Source of the DNA: JANLSE01 sp038214135 | Lineage (GTDB): Bacteria; Chloroflexota; Chloroflexia; Chloroflexales; Roseiflexaceae | Direction of reading: 5' to 3' | Assembly: GCA_038214135.1 (NCBI GenBank) | Contig: JBBQSD010000008.1 | Location: 26,778-90,777, forward strand | DNA length: 64,000 nt | Part shown: piece after piece, positions 25,844 through 33,312 of the stretch | How the letters are laid out: each line of letters begins with the position of its first letter | How positions within the stretch are numbered: position 1 is the stretch's first letter | The notes under the pieces: model-generated | The model's input: only the letters and a program-made list of their open reading frames with translations | What the model was told of the DNA's origin: nothing | Databases searched by the model: none | Made by a program: the position numbers and the translations under genes

Positions 25844-26797
25844 ATGAGCACAGCTGATCATCGAAATCTACTGGCGCAGGTCGCTTCCTATTACTATGAT
25901 GAGGAGCTGACCCAAAGCCAGATTGCGGAGCGGCTTGGCATATCGCGTGTCAAGGTATACCGGCTGTTGAAAGAAGCCCGCGCCGAGGATATCGTTCAGA
26001 TTGTGATCAACTGGCCGATCAATCGTGCAGTTTCATTGGAGCAAGCGCTCAAGCAGGAATTTCAGTTGAAAGATGCGCTGGTGCTTGAGTCGGCACAATC
26101 CAATCTTTTGCCAGCCTTGAGTCGGCTTGGGCAGCTTGGTGCGCGCTACCTGGAGCAGATACTTGATGATGGCATGACGATGGCAGTGTGTGTTGGCCGT
26201 TCGACCTATGAGGTTATTCATGCAATCCGGCCTGGTTTCCGTGCCAGGGTTGATATCTCGCAGGCCATGGGCGCGATGCCATTTGCGCTACAGGAGATCG
26301 ATAGTGCCGCGCTTGCTCGCCACCTGGCAGTTAAATTAGGTGGTGAGGTACGCTATCTCTCATCGCCACTCATGGCCGATAGCCCTGAGGCTGCGGCGAT
26401 AATGCGTTCGCAGCGTGATATTCGGCGCACCCTGGATGCGGCCCGCACTGCTGATGTGGCATTGGTTGGAATTGGCAACCTCGATCCTGCAATCTCTGGC
26501 TTCGCCAAGGCTGGCTTCATCAGCGGTGAGGAGCTTGACCAGTTGAAGCAGCAGGGCGCGATTGGCGATATTGCTGGCCATATCTTCAATATGGCAGGGC
26601 AGTTGCAGCCGTGTGCCTATAACGAGCGCCTGATCGGCATTACCCTGGCGGAACTTGGTCAGATCGCAACGACAATCGCGGTGGCAGTTGGGCGCGAGAA
26701 GGGCCGTGCGATGCTTGGTGCCCTGCGTACTGGCGTTATCGATGTGCTGTGTACCGATGATCGGGCTGCCGAGGAAATACTGCGGCTTCATAGTTAG
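25844..26797 (+). CDS. SorC/DeoR-type sugar-binding transcriptional regulator
   Basis: The 317-residue protein has an N-terminal helix-turn-helix (about 21-45, LTQSQIAERLGISRVKVYRL) and a C-terminal SorC sugar-phosphate-binding domain (about 60-315), with GARYLEQILDDGMTMAVCVG, VGIGNLDPAISGFAKAG, GAIGDIAGHIFN, and AVGREKGRAMLGALRTG close to the end. SorC proteins respond to phosphorylated sugars or polyols. It is divergent from the E2-E1 operon and followed by sugar-type enzymes on its own strand, so it probably controls the whole locus. Confidence 0.9.
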   Translation: MSTADHRNLLAQVASYYYDEELTQSQIAERLGISRVKVYRLLKEARAEDIVQIVINWPINRAVSLEQALKQEFQLKDALVLESAQSNLLPALSRLGQLGARYLEQILDDGMTMAVCVGRSTYEVIHAIRPGFRARVDISQAMGAMPFALQEIDSAALARHLAVKLGGEVRYLSSPLMADSPEAAAIMRSQRDIRRTLDAARTADVALVGIGNLDPAISGFAKAGFISGEELDQLKQQGAIGDIAGHIFNMAGQLQPCAYNERLIGITLAELGQIATTIAVAVGREKGRAMLGALRTGVIDVLCTDDRAAEEILRLHS

Positions 26798-26915
26798 CCG
26801 TCAGCCATCAGCCGTCAGCTTTTTGGTGCAGATAGAAGGTCTTACTAGCACCATAAGGCTGTTATTCGCACAAACATTTATCATTAGAGAGCTGAAAGCT
26901 GAAAGCTGAGAGCTA
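26795..26915. repeat. Heptamer element with inverted ends (CAGCCGT family), copy 2
   Basis: The left end is GCCGTCAGCCATCAGCCGTC followed by AGCTTTTTGGTGC; the right end is AGAGAGCTGAAAGCTGAAAG then CTGAGAGCT. Ends are inverted relative to each other. The left 35 bases match the element at 20754-20862. It lies just after the SorC-type gene. Confidence 0.7.
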
Positions 26916-26944
26916 TAGCACTCCTATTTGAGTTGTAAAGGCGC

Positions 26945-27045
26945 GTAGCGCAAAGCAGGGTTTAGGGCCGGGTACCCTCTGGGTGTCCCGAAAGAAATCC
27001 CCCGCCCCCTTTTTTACAAATCCGGTAGGATTGCTATAGGTTTGC
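26945..27045. repeat. Interspersed repeat (GGGTTT / AATCC-GGATT), upstream of the epimerase-like gene
   Basis: GCAAAGCAGGGTTTAGGG is followed by CGGGTACCCTCTGGG, a run AAATCCCCCGCCCCC, and CAAATCCGGTAGGATTGCTA, which contains the inverted repeat AATCC-GGTA-GGATT. A shorter relative with the same order is at 28185-28257, directly ahead of the GMC gene. The CGGGTACCCTCTGGG part also occurs at 29948, ahead of the ROK gene. Confidence 0.6.
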
Positions 27046-27070
27046 TGAAAGCTATAAAGGAGCACAATCC

Positions 27071-27838
27071 ATGAGCAATACAATCGGGAGGGTGCAGCAG
27101 CAGGCCAAGATCGCGGCTGGGCTGTTCTGGGCAGATTATGCAGTGCTTGGCGATCAGGTGCGCGAACTGGATGCGGCGGGCGTCGATTGGTTCCATATTG
27201 AGGTTCGCGATGGCAAGTATATGGATTTTGGCATGCCGCGTGGTGGCTTCGATATTATTGAGGCGGTGCGCAAGAGCACAACGCTGGAAATTGAAGCGCA
27301 ACTGCAGATGGTGCGACCGAATTTTGATGTGTTCAACCAGCTTGCCGAATTGGGCGTCAATCTGATCAGTCTGCCTATCGAAACTATGGGCGAAACCATG
27401 ATGCAGAGTATTACCTATATCAAGGAAAAACTGGAACTGAAGGTTGGCGTGTGGGCCTGGCAGGGTGTACCCATCGTTGCATTTGAGCAGTATATTCACC
27501 CATATATTGATATCATCGAATATGAATGCCGAGCGCCATTCTGGGTGAAACCACAGGCAGGCCGTAGCCCACATACGATGGATGCGATTATGCTCACAAA
27601 TATCGCACGGCTGCATGCGATGATCGTTGAGGCTGGGATGCAGGATCGGATCGAACTGATGGAAGATGGCGGGCTGAACGCTGGCAATGTGGCCGAATTC
27701 ATTCAGGCAGGCATGACGGTTGGCGAATTTTCTTCGCCATTACTGAAAGGCCCAAATGGCAAACTGGCCCCTGGCACTGGGGAGATCACCGCTGCGGTGA
27801 AGAAGCTGCGGGCGGTGATGGATGCGGCGGGTACATAG
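27071..27838 (+). CDS. Ribulose-phosphate 3-epimerase-like protein with altered metal site
   Basis: The 255-residue protein has the (beta/alpha)8 pattern of ribulose-phosphate 3-epimerase: KIAAGLFWADYAVLGDQVRE, AGVDWFHIEVRDGKYMDFG, and ELMEDGGLNAGNVAEFIQAG. In true enzymes the metal is held by His, Asp, His and Asp. Here the first His is kept, Asp becomes Glu (HIEV for HVDV), the second His appears to be Gln (EAQLQM for DVHLM), and the last Asp (EDGG) is kept. Substrate is likely a different ketose or phosphosugar. The ATG follows AAAGGAGCACAATCC. It is on the same strand as the SorC-type gene. Confidence 0.8.
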   Translation: MSNTIGRVQQQAKIAAGLFWADYAVLGDQVRELDAAGVDWFHIEVRDGKYMDFGMPRGGFDIIEAVRKSTTLEIEAQLQMVRPNFDVFNQLAELGVNLISLPIETMGETMMQSITYIKEKLELKVGVWAWQGVPIVAFEQYIHPYIDIIEYECRAPFWVKPQAGRSPHTMDAIMLTNIARLHAMIVEAGMQDRIELMEDGGLNAGNVAEFIQAGMTVGEFSSPLLKGPNGKLAPGTGEITAAVKKLRAVMDAAGT

Positions 27839-27848
27839 CCGAGAACCG

Positions 27849-27880
27849 AGTATTCAGGAGTCAGGAGTCAGGAGTCAGAA
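27849..27880. repeat. Heptamer repeat tract (GGAGTCA family)
   Basis: GAGTATTCAGGAGTCAGGAG then TCAGGAGTCAGAA: three GGAGTCA units with the usual flank GAGTATTCA. It lies right after the epimerase-like gene. Confidence 0.8.
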
Positions 27881-27965
27881 TTTTAACCCAAGAACCGATG
27901 GAGGGTGCGGATCTCTGTGTCCGCCCAAGAACAACTGTGCCCAACAAGCTCCCAACATCTATCGA

Positions 27966-28060
27966 ATGCAGCCGAGGCATGATCACCAGGCGCGAACATG
28001 CCACCAACATCGATTATGGGTGCAGGAAACCGGTCGGAACGGTTTCTTACCGCCTGCCAC
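27966..28060. repeat. Repeat shared with the region ahead of the ROK gene, copy 1
   Basis: The order GCAGCCGAGGCATGA, CCACCAACATC, GGGT and GGAACGGTTTCT is shared with 29898-29985, about 75 bases in all with gaps. The rest of this 423-base gap between the epimerase-like and GMC genes holds only repeat-like sequence and no gene that I can support. Confidence 0.55.
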
Positions 28061-28184
28061 GCGTAGTGGCACAAGCAGATCCAGCCAGAACGGTTTCCGC
28101 AAAAATAATAACATCTGAGTGAGAAATCAGTGGTGGAAGCAAACGGGTACGTCAACCGTAGTAACCCTTCATGATTTGTAAACG

Positions 28185-28257
28185 CAAAGCGGGGGTTTGG
28201 GGATGCAGCCCCGAGAAAAAATCCCCTCTTCTTTTTATAAATCCGATAGGATTGCTA
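28185..28257. repeat. Interspersed repeat (GGGTTT / AATCC-GGATT), upstream of the GMC gene
   Basis: GCAAAGCGGGGGTTTGGGGA, TGCAGCCCCGAG, AAAAATCCCCTCTTC and AAATCCGATAGGATTGCTA occur in the same order as at 26945-27045. It ends four bases before the GMC start codon. It contains the inverted repeat AATCC-GATA-GGATT, so it could supply a regulatory site or simply be a repeat. Confidence 0.6.
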
Positions 28258-28261
28258 AAGA

Positions 28262-29773
28262 ATGGATCATGCAATGGAGCACGCCTACGATCTGGTGATC
28301 ATTGGGACGGGTGCGGGTGGCGGGACGCTGGCCTACGCGCTGCGTAATAGCGGGATGCGGGTGCTTATTCTGGAGCGTGGCGATTATCTGCCGCAGGAGC
28401 CAGAAAACTGGAGCCCCACGGCTGTCTTTGATCAGAAGCGCTACAAGAATGCCGAGGTCTGGTACGATGCCAACACGGGCCACAGCTTTCATCCCGGCGT
28501 CCATTACTATGTCGGTGGTAACACCAAGGTCTATGGAGCTGCTCTGCCGCGCCTGCGCCGTGAGGATTTCGGTGCAATCGAGCATGCCGAGGGCACCTCG
28601 CCAGCCTGGCCGATCAGCTATGCCGAGCTTGAGCCCTACTATGCCGCCGCCGAGCAGATCTACCATGTGCATGGTGAGGTTGGCAGCGACCCGACTGACC
28701 CGCCGCGTTCGGGGCCGTTCCCATTCCCTGCACTCCCACACGAACCCTATATCGAACAACTACGCAACGACCTGACGAGCCATGGCTACCATCCCTACAG
28801 CCTGCCAATGGGCCTGGATCGGCGTGATGGCGGGCGTTGCGTGCGCTGCAAAACCTGTGATGGCTTCCCCTGTAGAATGCACGCCAAGGGCGAAGCTGAT
28901 GTCTGCGCGATCCGGCCAGCGCTCAAAAGCCCGGATCTGACGCTCTGGACCAAGAGCTATGTTCGCCGCCTACTGACAACGCCAGATGGCACGCATGTGA
29001 CGGCTGCTGAAGTTGAGCGCGATGGCCTGGTTGTGATTGTCACAGCCGAGCGCTTTGTCGTCTCGTGTGGAGCGGTCAATTCGGCGGCGTTGCTGCTGCG
29101 TTCGGCCAATGGCAGCCATCCCGAAGGGCTAGCCAATGCGAATGGTCTGGTTGGGCGCAACTACATGGTTCATAATAATACGGCATTGATGGCCGTTGAT
29201 CTCCTGCGCCGCAATCCGACGGTCTTCCAGAAGACCATGGCGGTCAATGATTTCTATCTGCGTGGGCCAGATTTCGCCTACCCGCTTGGCAACCTGCAAT
29301 TGCTTGGCAAATTACAGGCTGGAATGCTGACGGCTGCTCAGCCATTGATTCCAAAAGCATTACTCCAACAGATTGCTAACCGTAGCGTCGATTGGTGGGT
29401 GATGTCGGAGGATCTGCCCGATCATGAGAACCGAATTACGCTCGGCTCGAATGGAACGATTCAGGTTCATTGGCGGGCCAATAATCTGGAGGCGCACCGC
29501 CGCCTTATTCGTGCTGCAACCGAGATGCTGCGCAGCGTTGGCTACCAGATCGTCAAAACGCAGGAGCTGGGTATCGAAACAAATTCGCATCAATGTGGAA
29601 CGCTCCGGTTTGGCGAGGATGCAGCCACATCTGTGCTTGATCCATTCTGCCGCGCCCATATGGTTCAGAACCTGTATGTTGTCGATTCCTCGTGCTTTCC
29701 ATCATCGGCGGCTGTGAACCCGGCCCTGACAATTGCCGCGAATGCGCTGCGCGTTGCAGAACATCTGGCGTGA
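28262..29773 (+). CDS. GMC-family FAD-dependent oxidoreductase
   Basis: The 503-residue protein has the FAD-binding GTGAGGGTLAYALRNSG and ILERGDYLP at the N-terminus, a GGNTKVYGAALPRLR segment, and the C-terminal active-site region CGTLRFGEDAATSVLDPFCR and SCFPSSAAVNPALTIAANAL. The catalytic His and Asn appear to be His in SHQCG and Asn in VNPALT. A Cys-rich loop (RCVRCKTCDGFPCRMHAK) is unusual and might bind metal. GMC enzymes oxidise alcohols, often sugars or polyols. No signal peptide. Linkage to the SorC locus suggests a sugar or polyol substrate. Confidence 0.88.
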   Translation: MDHAMEHAYDLVIIGTGAGGGTLAYALRNSGMRVLILERGDYLPQEPENWSPTAVFDQKRYKNAEVWYDANTGHSFHPGVHYYVGGNTKVYGAALPRLRREDFGAIEHAEGTSPAWPISYAELEPYYAAAEQIYHVHGEVGSDPTDPPRSGPFPFPALPHEPYIEQLRNDLTSHGYHPYSLPMGLDRRDGGRCVRCKTCDGFPCRMHAKGEADVCAIRPALKSPDLTLWTKSYVRRLLTTPDGTHVTAAEVERDGLVVIVTAERFVVSCGAVNSAALLLRSANGSHPEGLANANGLVGRNYMVHNNTALMAVDLLRRNPTVFQKTMAVNDFYLRGPDFAYPLGNLQLLGKLQAGMLTAAQPLIPKALLQQIANRSVDWWVMSEDLPDHENRITLGSNGTIQVHWRANNLEAHRRLIRAATEMLRSVGYQIVKTQELGIETNSHQCGTLRFGEDAATSVLDPFCRAHMVQNLYVVDSSCFPSSAAVNPALTIAANALRVAEHLA

Positions 29774-29781
29774 TGAGAACT

Positions 29782-29812
29782 GAGTATTCAGGAGTCAGGA
29801 GTCAGGAGTCAG
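29782..29812. repeat. Heptamer repeat tract (GGAGTCA family)
   Basis: GAGTATTCAGGAGTCAGGAG then TCAGGAGTCAG, the same as the tract at 27849, directly after the GMC gene and directly before a palindromic repeat. Confidence 0.8.
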
Positions 29813-29817
29813 CATTG

Positions 29818-29872
29818 CCCTCACCCCCAGCTCCTCTCCCAGTGGGAGAGGGGCGGTGCGGCAGGGGTGAGG
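29818..29872. repeat. Interspersed palindromic repeat (CCCTCAYCCC family), copy 3
   Basis: CCCTCACCCCCAGCTCCTCT and the right arm GGGAGAGGGGCGG...CAGGGGTGAGG. It abuts the heptamer tract on its left. Confidence 0.75.
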
Positions 29873-29897
29873 AAACCAGCCACAATCGTTCATCGTC

Positions 29898-29985
29898 GCA
29901 GCTGAGGCATGACCAACTGACGTTAGCAAACCACCAACATCCCTTGTGGGTCGGGTACCCTCTGGGCGGGAACGGTTTCTGGCGA
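29898..29985. repeat. Repeat shared with the region ahead of the GMC gene, copy 2
   Basis: GCAGCTGAGGCATGACCA, CCACCAACATC, GGGTCGGGTACCCTCTGGGC and GGGAACGGTTTCTGGCG. It shares spaced blocks with 27966-28060 and ends about 80 bases ahead of the ROK gene. Confidence 0.55.
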
Positions 29986-30066
29986 AAAAGGTAGCGGTAT
30001 CTAGCTATGAAAGAGCAGTTTCTGGCGAATAGGGCAGCGGCTCCTATCAAGCACAACGAGGGCACT

Positions 30067-31017
30067 ATGAACGATTGGGTTATTGGTGTGGATCTGGGGC
30101 GAACCAAGATCGCCATTGGGCTGATCGATCTCCAGAATCGGATTGTTGCCCGCAGCCGGTTGGCCACCCAATCGGAAGATGGCCCGAGTGCTGTGATCGA
30201 ACGAATCGCCCAATCTGTTGCTGAACTAAGCACCCAATTGCCGGATGGAGCCACAATTGCGGCATTGGGCATCTGCTCACCTGGGCCTGTCGATCACATA
30301 GCTGGCCTCATTCTTGAGCCGCACGAGATGGAAGGGTTGCATAATTCGCCCCTACGCGATCTGTTATCTATTCGGCTGGGGATTCCGGTCAGTATCGATC
30401 ACGATGCCAAATCGGCGGCGCTTGGTGAGTACCATTATGGTGCTGGGCAGGGCAACCGCGCAATGGTGTATATCGTGATTGGAACGGGTGTCGGTGCTGC
30501 AATCGTTGTCGATGGCGAGGTCTTTCGCGGTGTTCACAATCTGGCTGGTGAGGTCGGGCATATCACAATCAACCGCGATGGGGCATTGTGTGCCTGCGGC
30601 TCGCGTGGGTGTGTCGAAACCTACATGAGCGGGCCATGGCTGGCAAGGCGCTATGCGCATCGTCGGCTCAGGGCTGATTCCACATATGCTAGCGATCAAG
30701 CGGCCACTGGCGAACAGATCACCCGAATGGCGCAACAGGGCGAGCCACTTGCGATCCAGGTGCTTGAGGAAGCTGGCTCGGCATTGGGCGTTGCAATTGC
30801 GTCGATGGCCATGATCATGGATATTGATCGCTATGTGATTGGCGGGAGTGTTGCCAAGGCTGGCGAACTGCTGCTTGCACCTGCACGCCGCAGTATGGTC
30901 GATTATTCGTTTCGCTCGATTAGCTCACACATCCAGGTTGTCGCCAGCTCGATGAGCGATGATGCACCGATTCTCGGCTGTGGCTGGCAAGCCCGCGCTG
31001 CATTGCGTTCGTTATAG
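30067..31017 (+). CDS. ROK-family sugar kinase
   Basis: The 316-residue protein has the phosphate-binding GVDLGRTKIAIGLID, the sugar-binding DHDAKSAALGEYHYGAGQGN, the ROK signature GVHNLAGEVGHITINRDG and the zinc motif CACGSRGCVETY. It probably phosphorylates glucose or a related hexose with ATP. No DNA-binding domain is present, so it is a kinase rather than a ROK repressor. I start at ATG 30067, after GAGGGCACT; the frame continues to 30007. It is the last gene of the sugar-type group that begins with the SorC regulator. Confidence 0.9.
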   Translation: MNDWVIGVDLGRTKIAIGLIDLQNRIVARSRLATQSEDGPSAVIERIAQSVAELSTQLPDGATIAALGICSPGPVDHIAGLILEPHEMEGLHNSPLRDLLSIRLGIPVSIDHDAKSAALGEYHYGAGQGNRAMVYIVIGTGVGAAIVVDGEVFRGVHNLAGEVGHITINRDGALCACGSRGCVETYMSGPWLARRYAHRRLRADSTYASDQAATGEQITRMAQQGEPLAIQVLEEAGSALGVAIASMAMIMDIDRYVIGGSVAKAGELLLAPARRSMVDYSFRSISSHIQVVASSMSDDAPILGCGWQARAALRSL

Positions 31018-31035
31018 ATTCGGGCAGAAATAGCA

Positions 31036-31065
31036 ATCGAGCCAACACATATGTGTTGGCTCGAT
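31036..31065. terminator. Perfect 30-base palindrome between the ROK gene and tRNA-Gln
   Basis: ATCGAGCCAACACAT and ATGTGTTGGCTCGAT form a perfect palindrome 18 bases after the ROK stop codon and just past the 3' end of the tRNA-Gln gene, which is on the other strand. It can serve as a two-way terminator. Confidence 0.7.
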
Positions 31066-31070
31066 CTGTG

Positions 31071-31144
31071 TGGCTGGGGAACAGGGATTCGAACCCCAAC
31101 TACCTGAGTCAGAGTCAGGCGTTCTACCGTTAAACTATTCCCCA
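31071..31144 (-). tRNA. tRNA-Gln (anticodon CTG)
   Basis: On the minus strand the acceptor TGGGGAA pairs with TTCCCCA, followed by G and an encoded CCA. The anticodon arm is CCTGA-CTCTGAC-TCAGG, giving anticodon CTG, and the T arm contains GTTCGAATC. The 74 bases include the CCA end. Confidence 0.92.
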
Positions 31145-31194
31145 TCATATATGTGGGCAGCGCTGGTACTTACGCACCTGCGACTGCCCATGTT

Positions 31195-31280
<86 letters not shown>

Positions 31281-31386
31281 TTGCCGTTGCTGAGTATAAG
31301 CCGCAACGTGTGGTATCGTACACCAGCACAGGCCATTTGTCAAATCTTTTTCGTGTCACAAACAGAGCAACAGCGGTGTTATACCC

Positions 31387-31971
31387 ATGAAGACGCAGGC
31401 TGCGTCGGAGCAATTGATGCTGAACGAAACGGATCAACAACTGCTTGAGCGCTTTGGGCGTGGCGATGAGGCTGCCTTTGAGGCGATCTTTCGCCAGTAT
31501 TATGCCCAGGTCTGTCGGGTCGCCTATGGTCTCACGCGTAGTCACGAGGCAGCCGATGATCTTGCTCAGGAGGCGTTTGTTGCGCTCTACCGGCGGCCAC
31601 CGCAACTGCTTCCAGACACATCATTGGTTGCATGGCTGTGCCGCGTGGCACTGAATCGTGGAGCCAATACGCTGCGCGGTGCTCGTCGGGAGCAGGAGCG
31701 TATTGCGCGGATCGGCGTCGATACGCCACCTGATCCATTTGATGATCTGCTGCGTGATGAACAGCGGGCGCTGGTTCGCACGGTTCTGGCACAACTCCCC
31801 GAACGGCAAGCCCAGATCCTTGCGCTGCGCTATGCTGGCCTGAGCTATACCGAGATAGCTTCCGCGCTTGGGGTTGCTCCTGGCTCGGTTGGAACATTGT
31901 TGGCGCGTGCGGAACGAGCGTTTGCAGCAGCCTATTCCGCAATAGTTCCTGATCCGCGTAGTATCGGATAG
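31387..31971 (+). CDS. ECF-type RNA polymerase sigma factor
   Basis: The 194-residue protein has region 2 (FEAIFRQYYAQVCRVAYGLT, then HEAADDLAQEAFVALYRR) and region 4 (QLPERQAQILALRYAGLSYT and EIASALGVAPGSVGTLLARA), the SigE/RpoE-like pattern. It is followed by a zinc-finger anti-sigma gene 40 bases on, so this is a second complete ECF module in the window. Confidence 0.92.
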   Translation: MKTQAASEQLMLNETDQQLLERFGRGDEAAFEAIFRQYYAQVCRVAYGLTRSHEAADDLAQEAFVALYRRPPQLLPDTSLVAWLCRVALNRGANTLRGARREQERIARIGVDTPPDPFDDLLRDEQRALVRTVLAQLPERQAQILALRYAGLSYTEIASALGVAPGSVGTLLARAERAFAAAYSAIVPDPRSIG

Positions 31972-32011
31972 GAATGGCATATGATTGCTAGCAAAGAAAC
32001 ATGGTGATCCA

Positions 32012-33154
32012 ATGAAGCATTGTTCTACAAGTGGCACACTGCGAGCATACCTGGATAACGAACTGCCCAATATTGAACGATTGGCTGTTGCAACACACCT
32101 GCAGCAATGCCCGGAGTGTCGGGCGGATCTCGATGATATACGCATTCAGGCCGAGCAGGTGGCACTGCTGCTATCACCACCCAATCTGCCCAATGCCGAT
32201 GTGGCTTTGGCGCGGATCTATGCAACCGCCCGGCCAGATGCTGGGCGAGTACCCGCAACACAATCAAGGAGAACACCAATGACATCATCACAGCGGATTC
32301 GTCGATGGGCTGCCCCGCTAGTAGCCCTGGTATTCGCCGTAGCACTACTCGCGTTCCCGCCGGTTCGCGCTGCTGCCGATCAGCTCCTGCAAGTCCTGCG
32401 TGTGCAGACTGTCGTGTTTGTGCCGATCACCCAGGAGCGCATGGAGCAGCTCAAGAACCTCAATTTTGATGACAAAACGCTGTTCCTGGCCGAACCAAAG
32501 GTGATCAATCAGCCTGGCGAACCACAGGAGGTTGCCACTGCCGATGCAGCTAGCGCTCTGGTTGGGTTCCCAGTTGAGCAGCCAGCCAATCTGCCCAGTA
32601 CGCCAACGCAAACGGTATTCCGTGTGAATGGCCGGACGATAGCTGAGTTTCAGATCAATGTTGCCTCAGCCCGTGAACTCTTAAAGCTCACCGGCGTCGA
32701 TGATGTCACCCTGCCCGATGCACTCGGCGCGCAGCCAATCAATGTGGATATGGCTCCGGCGGTGCTCACAACCTATTCGGGTGATGGCTACACACTGCAG
32801 CTGATCCAGGGCCGCGCCCCGCAGGTCAATCTGCCCGAAGGCGTTGATCTGCGCCAACTTGGCCGCGCCGCGCTGCGTGTCCTGGGTATGGCACCCGAGC
32901 AGGCCGATGCGCTCAGCAATCAGATAGATTGGAGCAGTACACTGCTGTTCCCCTTCCCATCCGATCTAAGTACTGTTCGGCAGGTTTCGATCAATGGTGC
33001 GCCCGGCCTGCTCACGACCGGCGGTTCACGTGGTGGGCGAACTGCGCAGCTCTACTGGCAGCGTGGGGATCGCTTCTATGTGCTGGAGCTACAAGGCAAT
33101 CAGGGTTCTGAGTCGGTGCAGATCCTTGTGCAAGCCGCCGAATCCGTTCGGTAA
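32012..33154 (+). CDS. Zinc-finger anti-sigma factor, membrane-anchored
   Basis: The 380-residue protein starts with a zf-HC2 anti-sigma domain (LRAYLDNELPNIERLAVATH, then LQQCPECRADL, a His-x3-Cys-x2-Cys motif). A single transmembrane helix lies at about 94-113 (APLVALVFAVALLAFPPVRA). The outer 260 residues form a beta-rich domain of the type often fused to anti-sigma proteins; its ligand is unknown. It should hold the upstream ECF sigma factor inactive until a surface signal arrives. The ATG at 32012 has a weak ribosome site; a TTG at 31985 is possible. Confidence 0.85.
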   Translation: MKHCSTSGTLRAYLDNELPNIERLAVATHLQQCPECRADLDDIRIQAEQVALLLSPPNLPNADVALARIYATARPDAGRVPATQSRRTPMTSSQRIRRWAAPLVALVFAVALLAFPPVRAAADQLLQVLRVQTVVFVPITQERMEQLKNLNFDDKTLFLAEPKVINQPGEPQEVATADAASALVGFPVEQPANLPSTPTQTVFRVNGRTIAEFQINVASARELLKLTGVDDVTLPDALGAQPINVDMAPAVLTTYSGDGYTLQLIQGRAPQVNLPEGVDLRQLGRAALRVLGMAPEQADALSNQIDWSSTLLFPFPSDLSTVRQVSINGAPGLLTTGGSRGGRTAQLYWQRGDRFYVLELQGNQGSESVQILVQAAESVR

Positions 33155-33157
33155 TTC

Positions 33158-33195
33158 GCCCTCACCTCCAACCCCTCTCCGAACTGGAGAGGGGC
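33158..33195. repeat. Interspersed palindromic repeat (CCCTCAYCCC family), copy 4
   Basis: GCCCTCACCTCCAACCCCTC and GGAGAGGGGC around CCGAACT; the right arm is short. It directly follows the anti-sigma stop codon. Confidence 0.7.
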
Positions 33196-33273
33196 GCACA
33201 CGCCGCAGGCTAAAGCCACGCGGCTAGGGTATATCGCCCCCTGGCCGCAGGCTTCAGCCTGCGGATGTTGAGG
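33196..33273. repeat. Interspersed repeat (CCGCAGGCT / AGCCTGCGG)
   Basis: GCCGCAGGCTAAAGCCACGC and CCGCAGGCTTCAGCCTGCGG, joined by GGCTAGGGTATATCGCCCCC. The second half is itself a near palindrome. Relatives are at 34299-34372, 35577-35765, 57958-58025 and 62637-62690. Confidence 0.75.
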
Positions 33274-33299
33274 GTGGCACCGACTCCCATCATTTGTCG

Positions 33300-33312
33300 T
33301 ACAATAGCACCA
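33300..33312 (+). promoter_or_regulatory. Possible -10 box of a leaderless ABC transporter mRNA
   Basis: TACAAT at 33300-33305 ends six bases before the ATG at 33312. No Shine-Dalgarno sequence lies between them, so transcription would begin at or near the start codon. The -35 region is not clear. Confidence 0.45.

Noticed and set aside
28262..29773. GMC protein considered as choline dehydrogenase or glucose oxidase
   Set aside because: No signal peptide or betaine genes; the family is too broad to name a substrate.
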